Below are positions 24,069 through 32,295 of a DNA stretch of 36,776 nucleotides, piece by piece. Each line of letters begins with the position of its first letter. Within the stretch, counting starts at the first letter, position 1. Both the position numbers and the translations under genes were made by a program. Under the pieces are notes generated by a model, which had not been told where the DNA came from, did no database searches, and saw nothing but the letters and a program-made list of their open reading frames with translations. Source of the DNA: Clostridium sp. CAG:510 (GTDB lineage: Bacteria > Bacillota > Clostridia > Lachnospirales > Lachnospiraceae); the NCBI GenBank assembly GCA_000434615.1, contig FR880848.1:175074-211849 (forward strand), read 5' to 3'.

Positions 24069-25760
24069 TTATCTGAGAGGTGCCTGCAGAGCATTTCTTC
24101 TGGCTGCTTCTTCGATACACCAGTCAATACACTTGTCATAGCCGTAAGACTTTGCTTTACCGCGCATCTCAGCTACCAGCTTGTCATATTCTTCGTCGCT
24201 TTCTGCATAGATGGCTCTCCAGCTGTAGTCCTTTAAGCAGGTTGCTACCTGGTTCCAGGATGCCTCCAGAGCAGCATCTTTTTCAGACTCGGAGTAGGTG
24301 GTCGGGATGTCTACCGCATAGTTACCCTTATCCATGTATTCCTGAGCCGTAAAGCATCCGGTCAGATCTCTCCAGTCTCTTTCTGCATCGCAGCGTCCGT
24401 CTTCTACCTGGGTGCTTGCCCAGTACTGCTGGTCATATCTTTCGCCGGATTCCGGATTGGTGTCTGCAGCAGTCCATGTGGTGTTGTTTACCTGGAATGC
24501 ACCGTCGTTAAAGGTTGCTCCGCCCCATTCTTCGGGCATCAGGGTCGTTCTGTCTTCAAAGCAGGTCTTACCGAAATCGGTGAAGTATGTCTTGCCGTTT
24601 TCATCGTAATCCCAGCAGAGTTCCTTCGGACCGTAGTCCATGGTCAGACGTCCTTCGGGAGTACACAGCCAGTTGATGATTTCCATGCAGAGTTCGGGAT
24701 ACTGGGTCTTGGCGCCGATGCTCCAGACACGGTTGCCGCCTACGGAGCTTAAGCCGTTAACAATAGGACATGCCTCTGTGGGCTCTAAGCTTTCCATAAT
24801 CTTGTTCTGGCTGTAATGCTCTTCTTTGTTGTATGCAAGGGAACCTGCATAGTTGAAGATGGAGAAGAATACATTACCGTTCTGTACCTTTGCAATCATA
24901 TCGTCGTACTTCTGGGTCATGGAATCGGGGTCCAGAAGTCCGTTGCGGTATAACTGGTTGAACCACTTTAACATGGTCAGATAAGGGCTGCCGTCGGAAA
25001 GTGCGTCATAGAATTCACCATTGGTTACATTGTAGTGGCCAAAACCAAATTCATCGTATCCGTAATAAGCGGTCGCCATAGCTTTTACATACATTACATA
25101 GTTGCCGTCCCAGTCAGGCCATAAGGACATTGCGTAGGTCGGCTTTCCATCGTCACCGGTGGGGCAGATTTCCTTCATCTGCTTTAATACTTCCATTAAA
25201 TCGTCCAGGTTGTTTACAGCGGGATGTCCCAGCTGCTCATATAAATCCCAACGGATATCCCAGGTATAGAAGAATGCATCATGGCTGTCGGAGCTTGCTG
25301 CTACGTTGTGACCGAATCCGTATACCTTGCCGGTACCGGAAATTTCACGGTTCTTCTCCAGCGCAGTCTGCATATGCTCGTTAATATAGGGACCGTAGTC
25401 TGCCAACAGGTCATCTTCTTCCCAGTCGAAAAGAAGTCCGGCATTAACTGCCTGCATGTAGTCTTTACCGTCGGAACCCCATACAACAATATCGCCTAAG
25501 TTTCCGGCTTCCATACGGGTATCATACACGCCGTCGCCATCGGGAATCAGGTTTACCTTCACACCGAATTTGTCTTCCAGAATTTTAGCAAACCAGCCCT
25601 TCATTTCGCCGGAATAGTTTGCCAGCTGGCTATACACGGTCAGTGTAACCAGGTCTTTTTTGCCGTTGCTGCTTCCGCTGCTTTTGCCACATCCGGAAAA
25701 AAGTCCCAGAATCATGACAGCAGACAGCACAAGTGCAACTACTCGCTTCATCTTTCTCAT
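24069..25760 (-). CDS. ABC sugar transporter solute-binding lipoprotein (YtcQ/LipO-like)
   Basis: A 563-residue family 1 solute-binding protein. The signal peptide ends in the lipobox LFSGC, with Cys24 as the lipidation site, and a Ser/Gly linker follows, so it is tethered outside the membrane. The protein is rich in Trp and Tyr, as expected for binding oligosaccharides. It lies directly after the two permease genes and should deliver the ligand to them. A near-perfect AAGGAGG stands eight bases before the ATG, consistent with high expression. It is a paralogue of the protein at 19019-20779. No ATPase gene is present in the operon. The sugar is inferred from the GH31 enzyme nearby. Confidence 0.92.
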   Translation of the reverse strand: MRKMKRVVALVLSAVMILGLFSGCGKSSGSSNGKKDLVTLTVYSQLANYSGEMKGWFAKILEDKFGVKVNLIPDGDGVYDTRMEAGNLGDIVVWGSDGKDYMQAVNAGLLFDWEEDDLLADYGPYINEHMQTALEKNREISGTGKVYGFGHNVAASSDSHDAFFYTWDIRWDLYEQLGHPAVNNLDDLMEVLKQMKEICPTGDDGKPTYAMSLWPDWDGNYVMYVKAMATAYYGYDEFGFGHYNVTNGEFYDALSDGSPYLTMLKWFNQLYRNGLLDPDSMTQKYDDMIAKVQNGNVFFSIFNYAGSLAYNKEEHYSQNKIMESLEPTEACPIVNGLSSVGGNRVWSIGAKTQYPELCMEIINWLCTPEGRLTMDYGPKELCWDYDENGKTYFTDFGKTCFEDRTTLMPEEWGGATFNDGAFQVNNTTWTAADTNPESGERYDQQYWASTQVEDGRCDAERDWRDLTGCFTAQEYMDKGNYAVDIPTTYSESEKDAALEASWNQVATCLKDYSWRAIYAESDEEYDKLVAEMRGKAKSYGYDKCIDWCIEEAARRNALQAPLR

Positions 25761-25798
25761 TTTTTAATCCTCCTTTATATATAGTAAAATGCTTTTGC

Positions 25799-26806
25799 TT
25801 AGCCCTTAACGGCTCCCAGCATAATACCCTTTACAAAATATCTCTGCATGAGCGGATATACCATCAGAATAGGTATGATGGATACCATGGAGATTGTGTA
25901 CTTAATTACTTTAGCATTTAAAGCGCTCTGCATTAAGGTCTCTCCGACAGATGAGCTTACACCGCTGTTCATCAGGGCGCCGATGTTGGAGCTGGTATTC
26001 AGATACAGGTATAATCTGTGCTGTAAGGTAAACAGATTGGAAGCATCCTGCATCAGGATCAGGGAATCCGTAAAGGAGTTCCAGTGACCTACCGCACCGA
26101 AAATGGCAATGGTCGCTAAAATCGGCGTACACAGAGGCCAGATAATCTTACGGAAAATCGTCCAGTAGCTTGCACCGTCCATGAAAGCGCTCTCTTCCAG
26201 TTCCGCCGGAATGGACTCAATATAGGTCTTTACAAGGATGATGTTGTACGGAGCCACGATACCGGGGATAATGTATGCCATGAAGTTGTTGGTCAGACCC
26301 AGCATGGACATATTTAAGTACCAGGGAATGGTTCCGGCATTGAAATACATGGTAACAACCAGGAAGCGGTACCAGAATTTTCTTTTCCACATCTGCTGCT
26401 TGGTTACCAGATAACCTACGAAAGCGGATGCCGCTACCATTAAAACGGTACCAAGTATCGTTCTGCTGATGGTAACCAAGAATGCCTGACCGATTTCGTT
26501 TGCCTTAATCAGGTTAATGTAGTTGTTGATGTTAAGCCCTCTCGGGATAAAGTTAATCAGACCTTTACTTACCAGTTCATTATTGGAAATGGTGTTGATG
26601 AACAGGTAATAAAACGGAAAGATACAGATAATGGTGAATGTAATAAAGAAGGTGTAGTTCAACACGTCAAATATTACGTCACCCGCAGTACGCTTATAGC
26701 CCACCTTGTGAGTTTTATAATACTGCTTTTCCGCTTTTTCCTCGGACTTTTCTCCTGCTTTTCTTGCTTTCCAGTCGCTTAAAGCATTTTTCTTCATTTC
26801 AGCCAT
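25799..26806 (-). CDS. ABC sugar transporter permease, LplC/YtcP-like
   Basis: A 335-residue inner membrane permease of the MalG/LplC type. About six membrane helices start near residue 50 (FFITFTIICIFPFYYLFI), after a basic N-terminal cytoplasmic stretch of about 45 residues. The EAA loop that docks with the ATPase is ELEESAFMDGASYWTIFRKI, with the conserved Gly. The C-terminus QRYFVKGIMLGAVKG is typical of this family. GGGAGG upstream supports the ATG. It follows the first permease by 12 bases and precedes the binding protein by 38 bases. Confidence 0.93.
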   Translation of the reverse strand: MAEMKKNALSDWKARKAGEKSEEKAEKQYYKTHKVGYKRTAGDVIFDVLNYTFFITFTIICIFPFYYLFINTISNNELVSKGLINFIPRGLNINNYINLIKANEIGQAFLVTISRTILGTVLMVAASAFVGYLVTKQQMWKRKFWYRFLVVTMYFNAGTIPWYLNMSMLGLTNNFMAYIIPGIVAPYNIILVKTYIESIPAELEESAFMDGASYWTIFRKIIWPLCTPILATIAIFGAVGHWNSFTDSLILMQDASNLFTLQHRLYLYLNTSSNIGALMNSGVSSSVGETLMQSALNAKVIKYTISMVSIIPILMVYPLMQRYFVKGIMLGAVKG

Positions 26807-26818
26807 GTTTCCACCTCC

Positions 26819-28273
26819 CTACACAATGCTTTCGCCACGCAGCAGCTTGGAAACACCGTTTGCTGCAAACAGCAGTACAACGCTGACTACGGATTTCACC
26901 ATGCCGACCATGGTTGCGAACGGTATATTACCGTCCATAATACCTAACTTATATACATAGTAGTCAAGTACCATGTTGACATTGGTGTTGTTCGGGTTAT
27001 CGAATACCATGTACTGATCCATACCGTTGCTTAAGATACCGGCAATCGCCATCAGAAGCATTACCATGAAGGTAGGAAGCAGTCCGGGCACGGTAATGTG
27101 CCACATCTTCTGAAAACGGCCTGCGCCGTCCACGGTAGCGGCTTCGTAAAGCTGCTGGTCAATACCGGCTATACCGGCTATGTAAATAATGGCGCTCCAG
27201 CCGATGCCCTTCCACATACCCCAGGCTAACATCTTGAACCAGTGGCCGGAACTGCTCATCAGCAGGTTCTTGCCCTCTGCCCAGACGCCGGTGTTTACCA
27301 TCATACTGCTGACGAAACCGTCGGTAGCAAAGATAGCGAATGCAATCGCATATACTAAAACCCAGCTTATGAAGTTAGGAATGGTTGTGAAGGTCTGTAC
27401 AAATTTTCTGACCCACGGAGTCTTGATCTCGGACAGGAAAATAGCGAATGCCATTGCGCACCAGCTTGTTGCCAGTCCCAGTCCACTCATAGCTAAGGTG
27501 TTGCGCAGAACACGGATAATATCGTTTCTGGTCGCTTCACTTTCAAATAACATGGTGAACCATTTGAACCCTACGAAGTTATCGGCGGAAAGGGTGCCGC
27601 CGGAGGTATAATCATAGAATGCGTATCTCCAGCCGTACAGAGGGAGATATGAGAATACGAAGCAAAGCGCCGCAAACGGAAGGAACATTAAGAACAGTTT
27701 GTACTGGGATTCCATCTCGTACTTTTCTTCTTTTGCAGGCTTCGGAAGCAGGCACTGGGTAATCACACTGACTGCCATGACAACAATTGCCATAACAAGG
27801 AACAGAAGCCAGTTTCCTAAGGGAAAATTAGGAATAACCTTGTCGGGCTTTGTGGTCTGTGCGATCTGGCTGTATGCCAGAAAAATTCCGCCGAGACCTA
27901 CAAACTGCAGAGCTGCTCCGCCGATACCGAACCAGTTGCCCAGTCTCTTTAATTTATTGTTGCCGAGGGACATACATCCCATGGCTGCCGCACCTAAAAT
28001 ACCGATACAGGTAACTAAGCTTCCGATAAATAAAATAACGAAAGAAGATTCCTGTACCCAGCCTCTGTCAAAGGCACGTACGCAGAGCTTTGTCAGATCT
28101 CCGTATGCCACACCCGAAGTAAACAGAGACATGTTTTTGTTTACATAATCGCAGATTTTAGCCGGATTGCATGCCGGCAGGAAAATCAGAACCACTGATA
28201 AAAGTGCTGCGACTCTGGATAAATAGTAGATATATCCAGCCACTTTTTCCTTTCCTGTTTTGCTGTCTTTCAT
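26819..28273 (-). CDS. ABC sugar transporter permease, LplB-like, with extra N-terminal membrane domain
   Basis: A 484-residue protein. Residues from about 190 form an ordinary LplB-type permease: FLPFAALCFVFSYLPLYGW start, EAA loop YEAATVDGAGRFQKMWHITV at about 376-395, and C-terminal GVSKLLRGESIV. Usual family members are about 300-320 residues. Here about 185 residues are added in front, with four hydrophobic helices at about 14-35, 77-99, 114-137 and 152-176 and a loop containing CNPAKICDYVNK. I do not recognise that domain. The ATG at 28273 has AAAGGAG about 12 bases upstream; a GTG 11 codons earlier is in frame. It is the first gene of the transport operon, with a TATAAT 54 bases upstream. 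Confidence 0.85.
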   Translation of the reverse strand: MKDSKTGKEKVAGYIYYLSRVAALLSVVLIFLPACNPAKICDYVNKNMSLFTSGVAYGDLTKLCVRAFDRGWVQESSFVILFIGSLVTCIGILGAAAMGCMSLGNNKLKRLGNWFGIGGAALQFVGLGGIFLAYSQIAQTTKPDKVIPNFPLGNWLLFLVMAIVVMAVSVITQCLLPKPAKEEKYEMESQYKLFLMFLPFAALCFVFSYLPLYGWRYAFYDYTSGGTLSADNFVGFKWFTMLFESEATRNDIIRVLRNTLAMSGLGLATSWCAMAFAIFLSEIKTPWVRKFVQTFTTIPNFISWVLVYAIAFAIFATDGFVSSMMVNTGVWAEGKNLLMSSSGHWFKMLAWGMWKGIGWSAIIYIAGIAGIDQQLYEAATVDGAGRFQKMWHITVPGLLPTFMVMLLMAIAGILSNGMDQYMVFDNPNNTNVNMVLDYYVYKLGIMDGNIPFATMVGMVKSVVSVVLLFAANGVSKLLRGESIV

Positions 28274-28326
28274 GTTTCTTTTTGACTCCTTTCCCAAACA
28301 TTTCACAGATTGTTCAGATTAATTTT

Positions 28327-28332
28327 ATTATA
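28327..28332 (-). promoter_or_regulatory. -10 box of the sugar transport operon
   Basis: A perfect TATAAT on the minus strand, 54 bases before the first permease start. The region where the -35 element should be (about 28350-28356) has no good match to TTGACA, as expected for an operon that needs an activator. Confidence 0.5.
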
Positions 28333-28433
28333 CCTTCCGGGAACCTCAAAAGATACCGCAATTACTGGACAGAAAATACAGTAACTTTTTGGTTGCATCC
28401 GCCGTACTCCTTTTCTGCGCCGTTTTGGGGTGT

Positions 28434-28461
28434 AAAAAAGGAGCGCCCTTTCGGACGCCCC
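28434..28461 (-). terminator. Terminator after the tandem-repeat surface protein gene
   Basis: On the minus strand, GGGGCGTCC, a GAAA tetraloop and GGGCGCTCC form a nine-pair stem with two G-U pairs, followed by six Ts. It lies 30 bases after the stop and isolates this highly expressed gene from the transport operon. Confidence 0.9.
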
Positions 28462-28491
28462 TCGTATTGCCTATCTTATCTGTTCAGCAGA

Positions 28492-30231
28492 TTAGTTTGC
28501 CTTTTTCTTCTTGGAAACTACAACGCCTGCTACAACACCGCCGATTACAACAACTGCTGCAACTACGATACCAACAATAAGGCCGGTATTGCTGCTTGTT
28601 TCCTCTGCTGCAGGAGTGGTTTCTGCGGGAGCGCTTTCTGCAACGGTTTCCGGAGTTTCTGCGGAAGCTTCGTTGTCATAAGCGAAACCGCTTACGGTAA
28701 AGGTAATGCTGATGTCTGTCATAGGAACTGCATAGTAGCCGATTTCCTTGCAGTCATTGTTCCAGATATTCTGAAGAAGAAGCTTGGTTACTTCTTTGGA
28801 ATCAGGGTCTAAAACAGGACCGTTGGGAAGGTCTACGTTCTTGCCGTCAATAGTCAGCTTCACATCAGAGAAGGTGATTTCGCCGGAGTTCGGAATATCG
28901 GTAGAGATAAAGATTAAGTTTAAGTATTCCTGGGTGGAGAATTCACCGTCCGGGAAGCTTAATCCGTCGATGGATACTGTATAAGTACCGTTACCGGAAA
29001 TTACAGTGTCATGGATGTTGCCGGGAATGGTAATGGCATTGTTGTCAGCATCCCAGCCTGTAATCTGATTAAAGAAATCAGTTCCAAGACCGTAGGTTGC
29101 ATCATCATATGCGTTACGGAAGGACCAGTTAGGTGTCTGGATTCCGATATATGCATTGTATGTACCATTTAAATCTACGGGAGCTACCGTTACAGTTTCT
29201 TCTGCAGCTGCTGCTACGTAAATCTCAGGAGTAATCTCGAAAGTAATCTTCTTGTAGCCCTTGGGAGACTCTGCTAAATACTTGTCACCCCATTCATTAT
29301 AACCGCCGCCGATACGGATACATTTGGTTTCGTCGTACGCACCGGTGCCTTCAGCCCAGCAAACCTTGCCTGCGGAAAGGTCGGTAGTTACTTCTTCGTC
29401 ATCTAAGTATACCTTAACATCAAAGGTAGACTGGTCAGAAATAGCGGATGCATCGTCTACGACCATGCAGGGTGCAACATACCATGTGTAGAAAACAGGG
29501 CTGTCGAATTCCAGGGAAAGAGTAGTGGTTTCGCCGCTCTTTAAGGTTCCTGTGGTAGCGGTGATGCCTTCTGCATCTTCGCCTGCGTAATTGTAACCCC
29601 AGTCATTTTCTGCTTCCTTGTCAGCACCGATAGCGATGAATGCATCATAGCTTTCTTCACTTAAGGTAGCTTCACCTGCTGCAGCGCCTTCTTCTACTGC
29701 ATTTAAGGTAATGGTATAAGTAATTTCCTTGAAGCCCTTGGGAGACTCGGCCATGTACTTATCGCCCCATTCGTTGTAGCCGCCTGCAAGACGTACAGCC
29801 TGAGTTTCGCTGTAATCACCGGTACCTTCATACCAGAATGCTTTACCTGCGGAGAGATCAATCTTGTCGGTTACATCTTCACCGTCAATCTTTACGCTGT
29901 CGATGGTATAATCTACGTTACCTGCGTTTTCTGCTACTAAAACAGGAGCCATAAACCAGGTATAAACAACTTCTGTGGGGAAGCTTACACCGATGGTTAC
30001 GGTATCGCCAACCTTTGCGGTTGCGTCGGTTGCGGTTACATCACCTGCATTGCTGGACGCACCGTTTCCATAGTACTGATATCCCCAGTCACCGTCTGCT
30101 TCAGCATCAGCGCCGATGGCAAGAAACATCTGATACTCATCTTCTGCTGCGGCAGATGTGAATGTCAGTGTAGAAAACATCATTGCAAATGCCAGAACAG
30201 AAGCGAAGAATCTCTTCATTTTCTTTTTCAT
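28492..30231 (-). CDS. Secreted, membrane-anchored tandem-repeat surface protein, possibly carbohydrate-binding
   Basis: I do not recognise this 579-residue protein. It has a signal peptide (1-29), then two closely similar modules at about 34-176 and 196-334 and a third, diverged one at about 357-515. The first two share IGAD-EA--DWGY near their start, YTW-[FV]AP in the middle, and GGYNEWGDKY[ML]AESPKG near the end (150-166 and 309-325). The third begins YNAYIGIQTPNWSFRNAYDD. A Thr/Pro/Glu/Ala-rich linker (about 520-548) leads to a membrane helix (550-573) and a KKKK tail. The aromatic-rich beta modules look like glycan-binding domains. It has a strong AGGAGG, and its own terminator separates it from the transporter operon. 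Confidence 0.85.
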   Translation of the reverse strand: MKKKMKRFFASVLAFAMMFSTLTFTSAAAEDEYQMFLAIGADAEADGDWGYQYYGNGASSNAGDVTATDATAKVGDTVTIGVSFPTEVVYTWFMAPVLVAENAGNVDYTIDSVKIDGEDVTDKIDLSAGKAFWYEGTGDYSETQAVRLAGGYNEWGDKYMAESPKGFKEITYTITLNAVEEGAAAGEATLSEESYDAFIAIGADKEAENDWGYNYAGEDAEGITATTGTLKSGETTTLSLEFDSPVFYTWYVAPCMVVDDASAISDQSTFDVKVYLDDEEVTTDLSAGKVCWAEGTGAYDETKCIRIGGGYNEWGDKYLAESPKGYKKITFEITPEIYVAAAAEETVTVAPVDLNGTYNAYIGIQTPNWSFRNAYDDATYGLGTDFFNQITGWDADNNAITIPGNIHDTVISGNGTYTVSIDGLSFPDGEFSTQEYLNLIFISTDIPNSGEITFSDVKLTIDGKNVDLPNGPVLDPDSKEVTKLLLQNIWNNDCKEIGYYAVPMTDISITFTVSGFAYDNEASAETPETVAESAPAETTPAAEETSSNTGLIVGIVVAAVVVIGGVVAGVVVSKKKKAN

Positions 30232-30412
30232 TATATTATCCTCCTATAAGAATCCGTGACTTCTGCCACTTATTGATACTCTTAAGTTTATAGGAATACG
30301 GGGTATAAAAAAACCATCCCTTTTTGACATTTTATACGGGCAAAATTGCACATCATTTTCGTCCGCTGTGCCGCGCACTGTTTTTGCTGTGGACCCCGCG
30401 CACTGCTTTCCG

Positions 30413-32263
30413 TCATTCCGGGCTGACGATGGGCAGTGTTACCGTGATGGCGGTTCCCTTTCCCAGCGTGCTGTCGATTTTCATGCCGTATTCCTCCCCG
30501 TGGCACAGACGGATACGCTGGTTAATATTGCACAGACCGATGCTGTTCTTGCGGTTTAAGGTCTTCTGAGAAATCTTAATCTGCAGTGCTTCCAGCTCCT
30601 CTTCCGTCATGCCGCAGCCGTTGTCCGAAATGCATATTTTCAGCCTGCCGTCGGCTTCCGGCGCATCAGCTGTTCCCCGGGATGTCTTATCCGCAGACAT
30701 CCTCTCTGCGGGTATGGCTTCCATGGATACCGAAATCAGACCGTTTTCCTCTACCTGCTCCATGCCGTGCAGAATCGCGTTTTCCACAATGGGCTGCAGA
30801 AGAATCGGCAGAATCATATAGTGATTGGGATCAAATCCCTCCTGCATATGGATTTCATAATTAAACCGGCTGCCGAAGCGGATTCTCTGAATCTGCAGAT
30901 AGGTTTCCATATAATCCAGTTCTTTTTTCAGTGTTACCATGGCCGTTCCGGTGTTTTCCAGTACATACCGCATGGACTTTCCCAACAGCTTAATGGAATT
31001 TGCCACTTCCCTGTTGCCGGCCGTCAATGCCTGCATACGGATGCTCTCCAGTGTATTATATAAGAAGTGCGGATTGATCTGGCTGGCAAGCATCTTCATC
31101 TCCATCACCTGTTGTTCGTTTAACAGCTGCTGCTCGGAAAGCCTTGCCTCATACATTTTGGCATCTTTTTCCTTAATCTTGTGTACCATCACCTGCAGAT
31201 CCGCATAAATTTCCGATAGTTCATCTTCACCGCCAAAGGACTGTGCCAGAATTTCCTCCTCGTTGCTTGCTTTTTTCATTTCATTCCGAAGGACGGTCAC
31301 ACGGTTGGTAAAATAGCGTGTGAAATAATGAATCAGTATCCAGGGCATCATCACCGCTGCCATAATGATCAGCAGGCAGGTCATAAGAATGGACAAAATA
31401 TCCCTGTACGCCGATGCATGCATGGTAACTACATAAACCCTGCTGTTGGTCTGGTATAGATTCAAAGTAGCCAGCTTCGTAAAATAAGATTTTGCCCCAT
31501 ACCAGACAGGACCTAAATATTCGTAATAATTATCCTGATAATTGATATCTATCCTCTGTTTTTCGCCGTAATGCTTGCGGGTAGAATCATATACAATGGT
31601 ACCGTCCTCCGTAGAAGCGCTGATTTCATATTCATTGCTGCCGATACGCGTCTGCAGGTAGTTGTCACTGATGGTAATCACAAGCACCGCCTCATGCCCG
31701 CCGCTCATCACCGTAATCCGGCGTACCAGTGCCAGATTCCAGTAGGAATTGCCGTATTTGTCGTATCTTTCCATGGGTATCCAGAATGCGCCCGCCTGCA
31801 GCATAGCCCTCTGATACCAGGCAGTACTTTTGATTTCTTCTCCCGCCAGGGCAAAATGCATGCACTCCGCCGCAAAGGGATTGTCCGTGTAGACCGTAAT
31901 ATTGTCAATTTCCGCATGGGTGGAAACATAGTTGTCTATGGTAGTGTAGACATAGGCATTCTGTGCCGGCGGACTGCCGGCATCTGCCGCCAGGATGTCC
32001 TGCAGGGAGTCTTCAAAGGAAATGTTCTCCGACATATTGTATACCTGGGTGGTGATTTCAAACAGAATGGTTTTTACACGCAGGTTGTCGGACTCCAGCA
32101 GGTTTTTATAATAATTGGTGAGCAGATGCCCCGTGTTGCCCAGCAAAAAAGAACCGATTATGGTAATGGGCAGTACGACGGCAACAATGTATATCACAGA
32201 TAGCTGCTGCCTGATCTTTCGTTTGCTCATAAAGTCCAGTAAACGGTTCTTTTCTATATTCAT
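30413..32263 (-). CDS. Sensor histidine kinase, YesM-like (His_kinase/HATPase_c)
   Basis: A 616-residue membrane sensor kinase. The first helix is at about 21-43, an extracellular sensing region (about 45-285, Cache-like) follows, then a second helix at about 288-312, a HAMP-like linker and a coiled stretch (about 365-392). The LytS/YesM kinase core has phospho-acceptor His399 in SQINPHFLYNTLES, the N box PIVENAILHG at 491-500 and the G box ISDNGCGM at about 545-552. Between N and G boxes there is a longer than usual Ala/Thr/Asp-rich insert at about 520-540. It follows the GH31 gene by 32 bases. The YesN-like regulator encoded at 20946 is the obvious partner. Confidence 0.93.
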   Translation of the reverse strand: MNIEKNRLLDFMSKRKIRQQLSVIYIVAVVLPITIIGSFLLGNTGHLLTNYYKNLLESDNLRVKTILFEITTQVYNMSENISFEDSLQDILAADAGSPPAQNAYVYTTIDNYVSTHAEIDNITVYTDNPFAAECMHFALAGEEIKSTAWYQRAMLQAGAFWIPMERYDKYGNSYWNLALVRRITVMSGGHEAVLVITISDNYLQTRIGSNEYEISASTEDGTIVYDSTRKHYGEKQRIDINYQDNYYEYLGPVWYGAKSYFTKLATLNLYQTNSRVYVVTMHASAYRDILSILMTCLLIIMAAVMMPWILIHYFTRYFTNRVTVLRNEMKKASNEEEILAQSFGGEDELSEIYADLQVMVHKIKEKDAKMYEARLSEQQLLNEQQVMEMKMLASQINPHFLYNTLESIRMQALTAGNREVANSIKLLGKSMRYVLENTGTAMVTLKKELDYMETYLQIQRIRFGSRFNYEIHMQEGFDPNHYMILPILLQPIVENAILHGMEQVEENGLISVSMEAIPAERMSADKTSRGTADAPEADGRLKICISDNGCGMTEEELEALQIKISQKTLNRKNSIGLCNINQRIRLCHGEEYGMKIDSTLGKGTAITVTLPIVSPE

Positions 32264-32295
32264 AGTGTTCTATTCTCCCTCATTGCGCTTTTACA

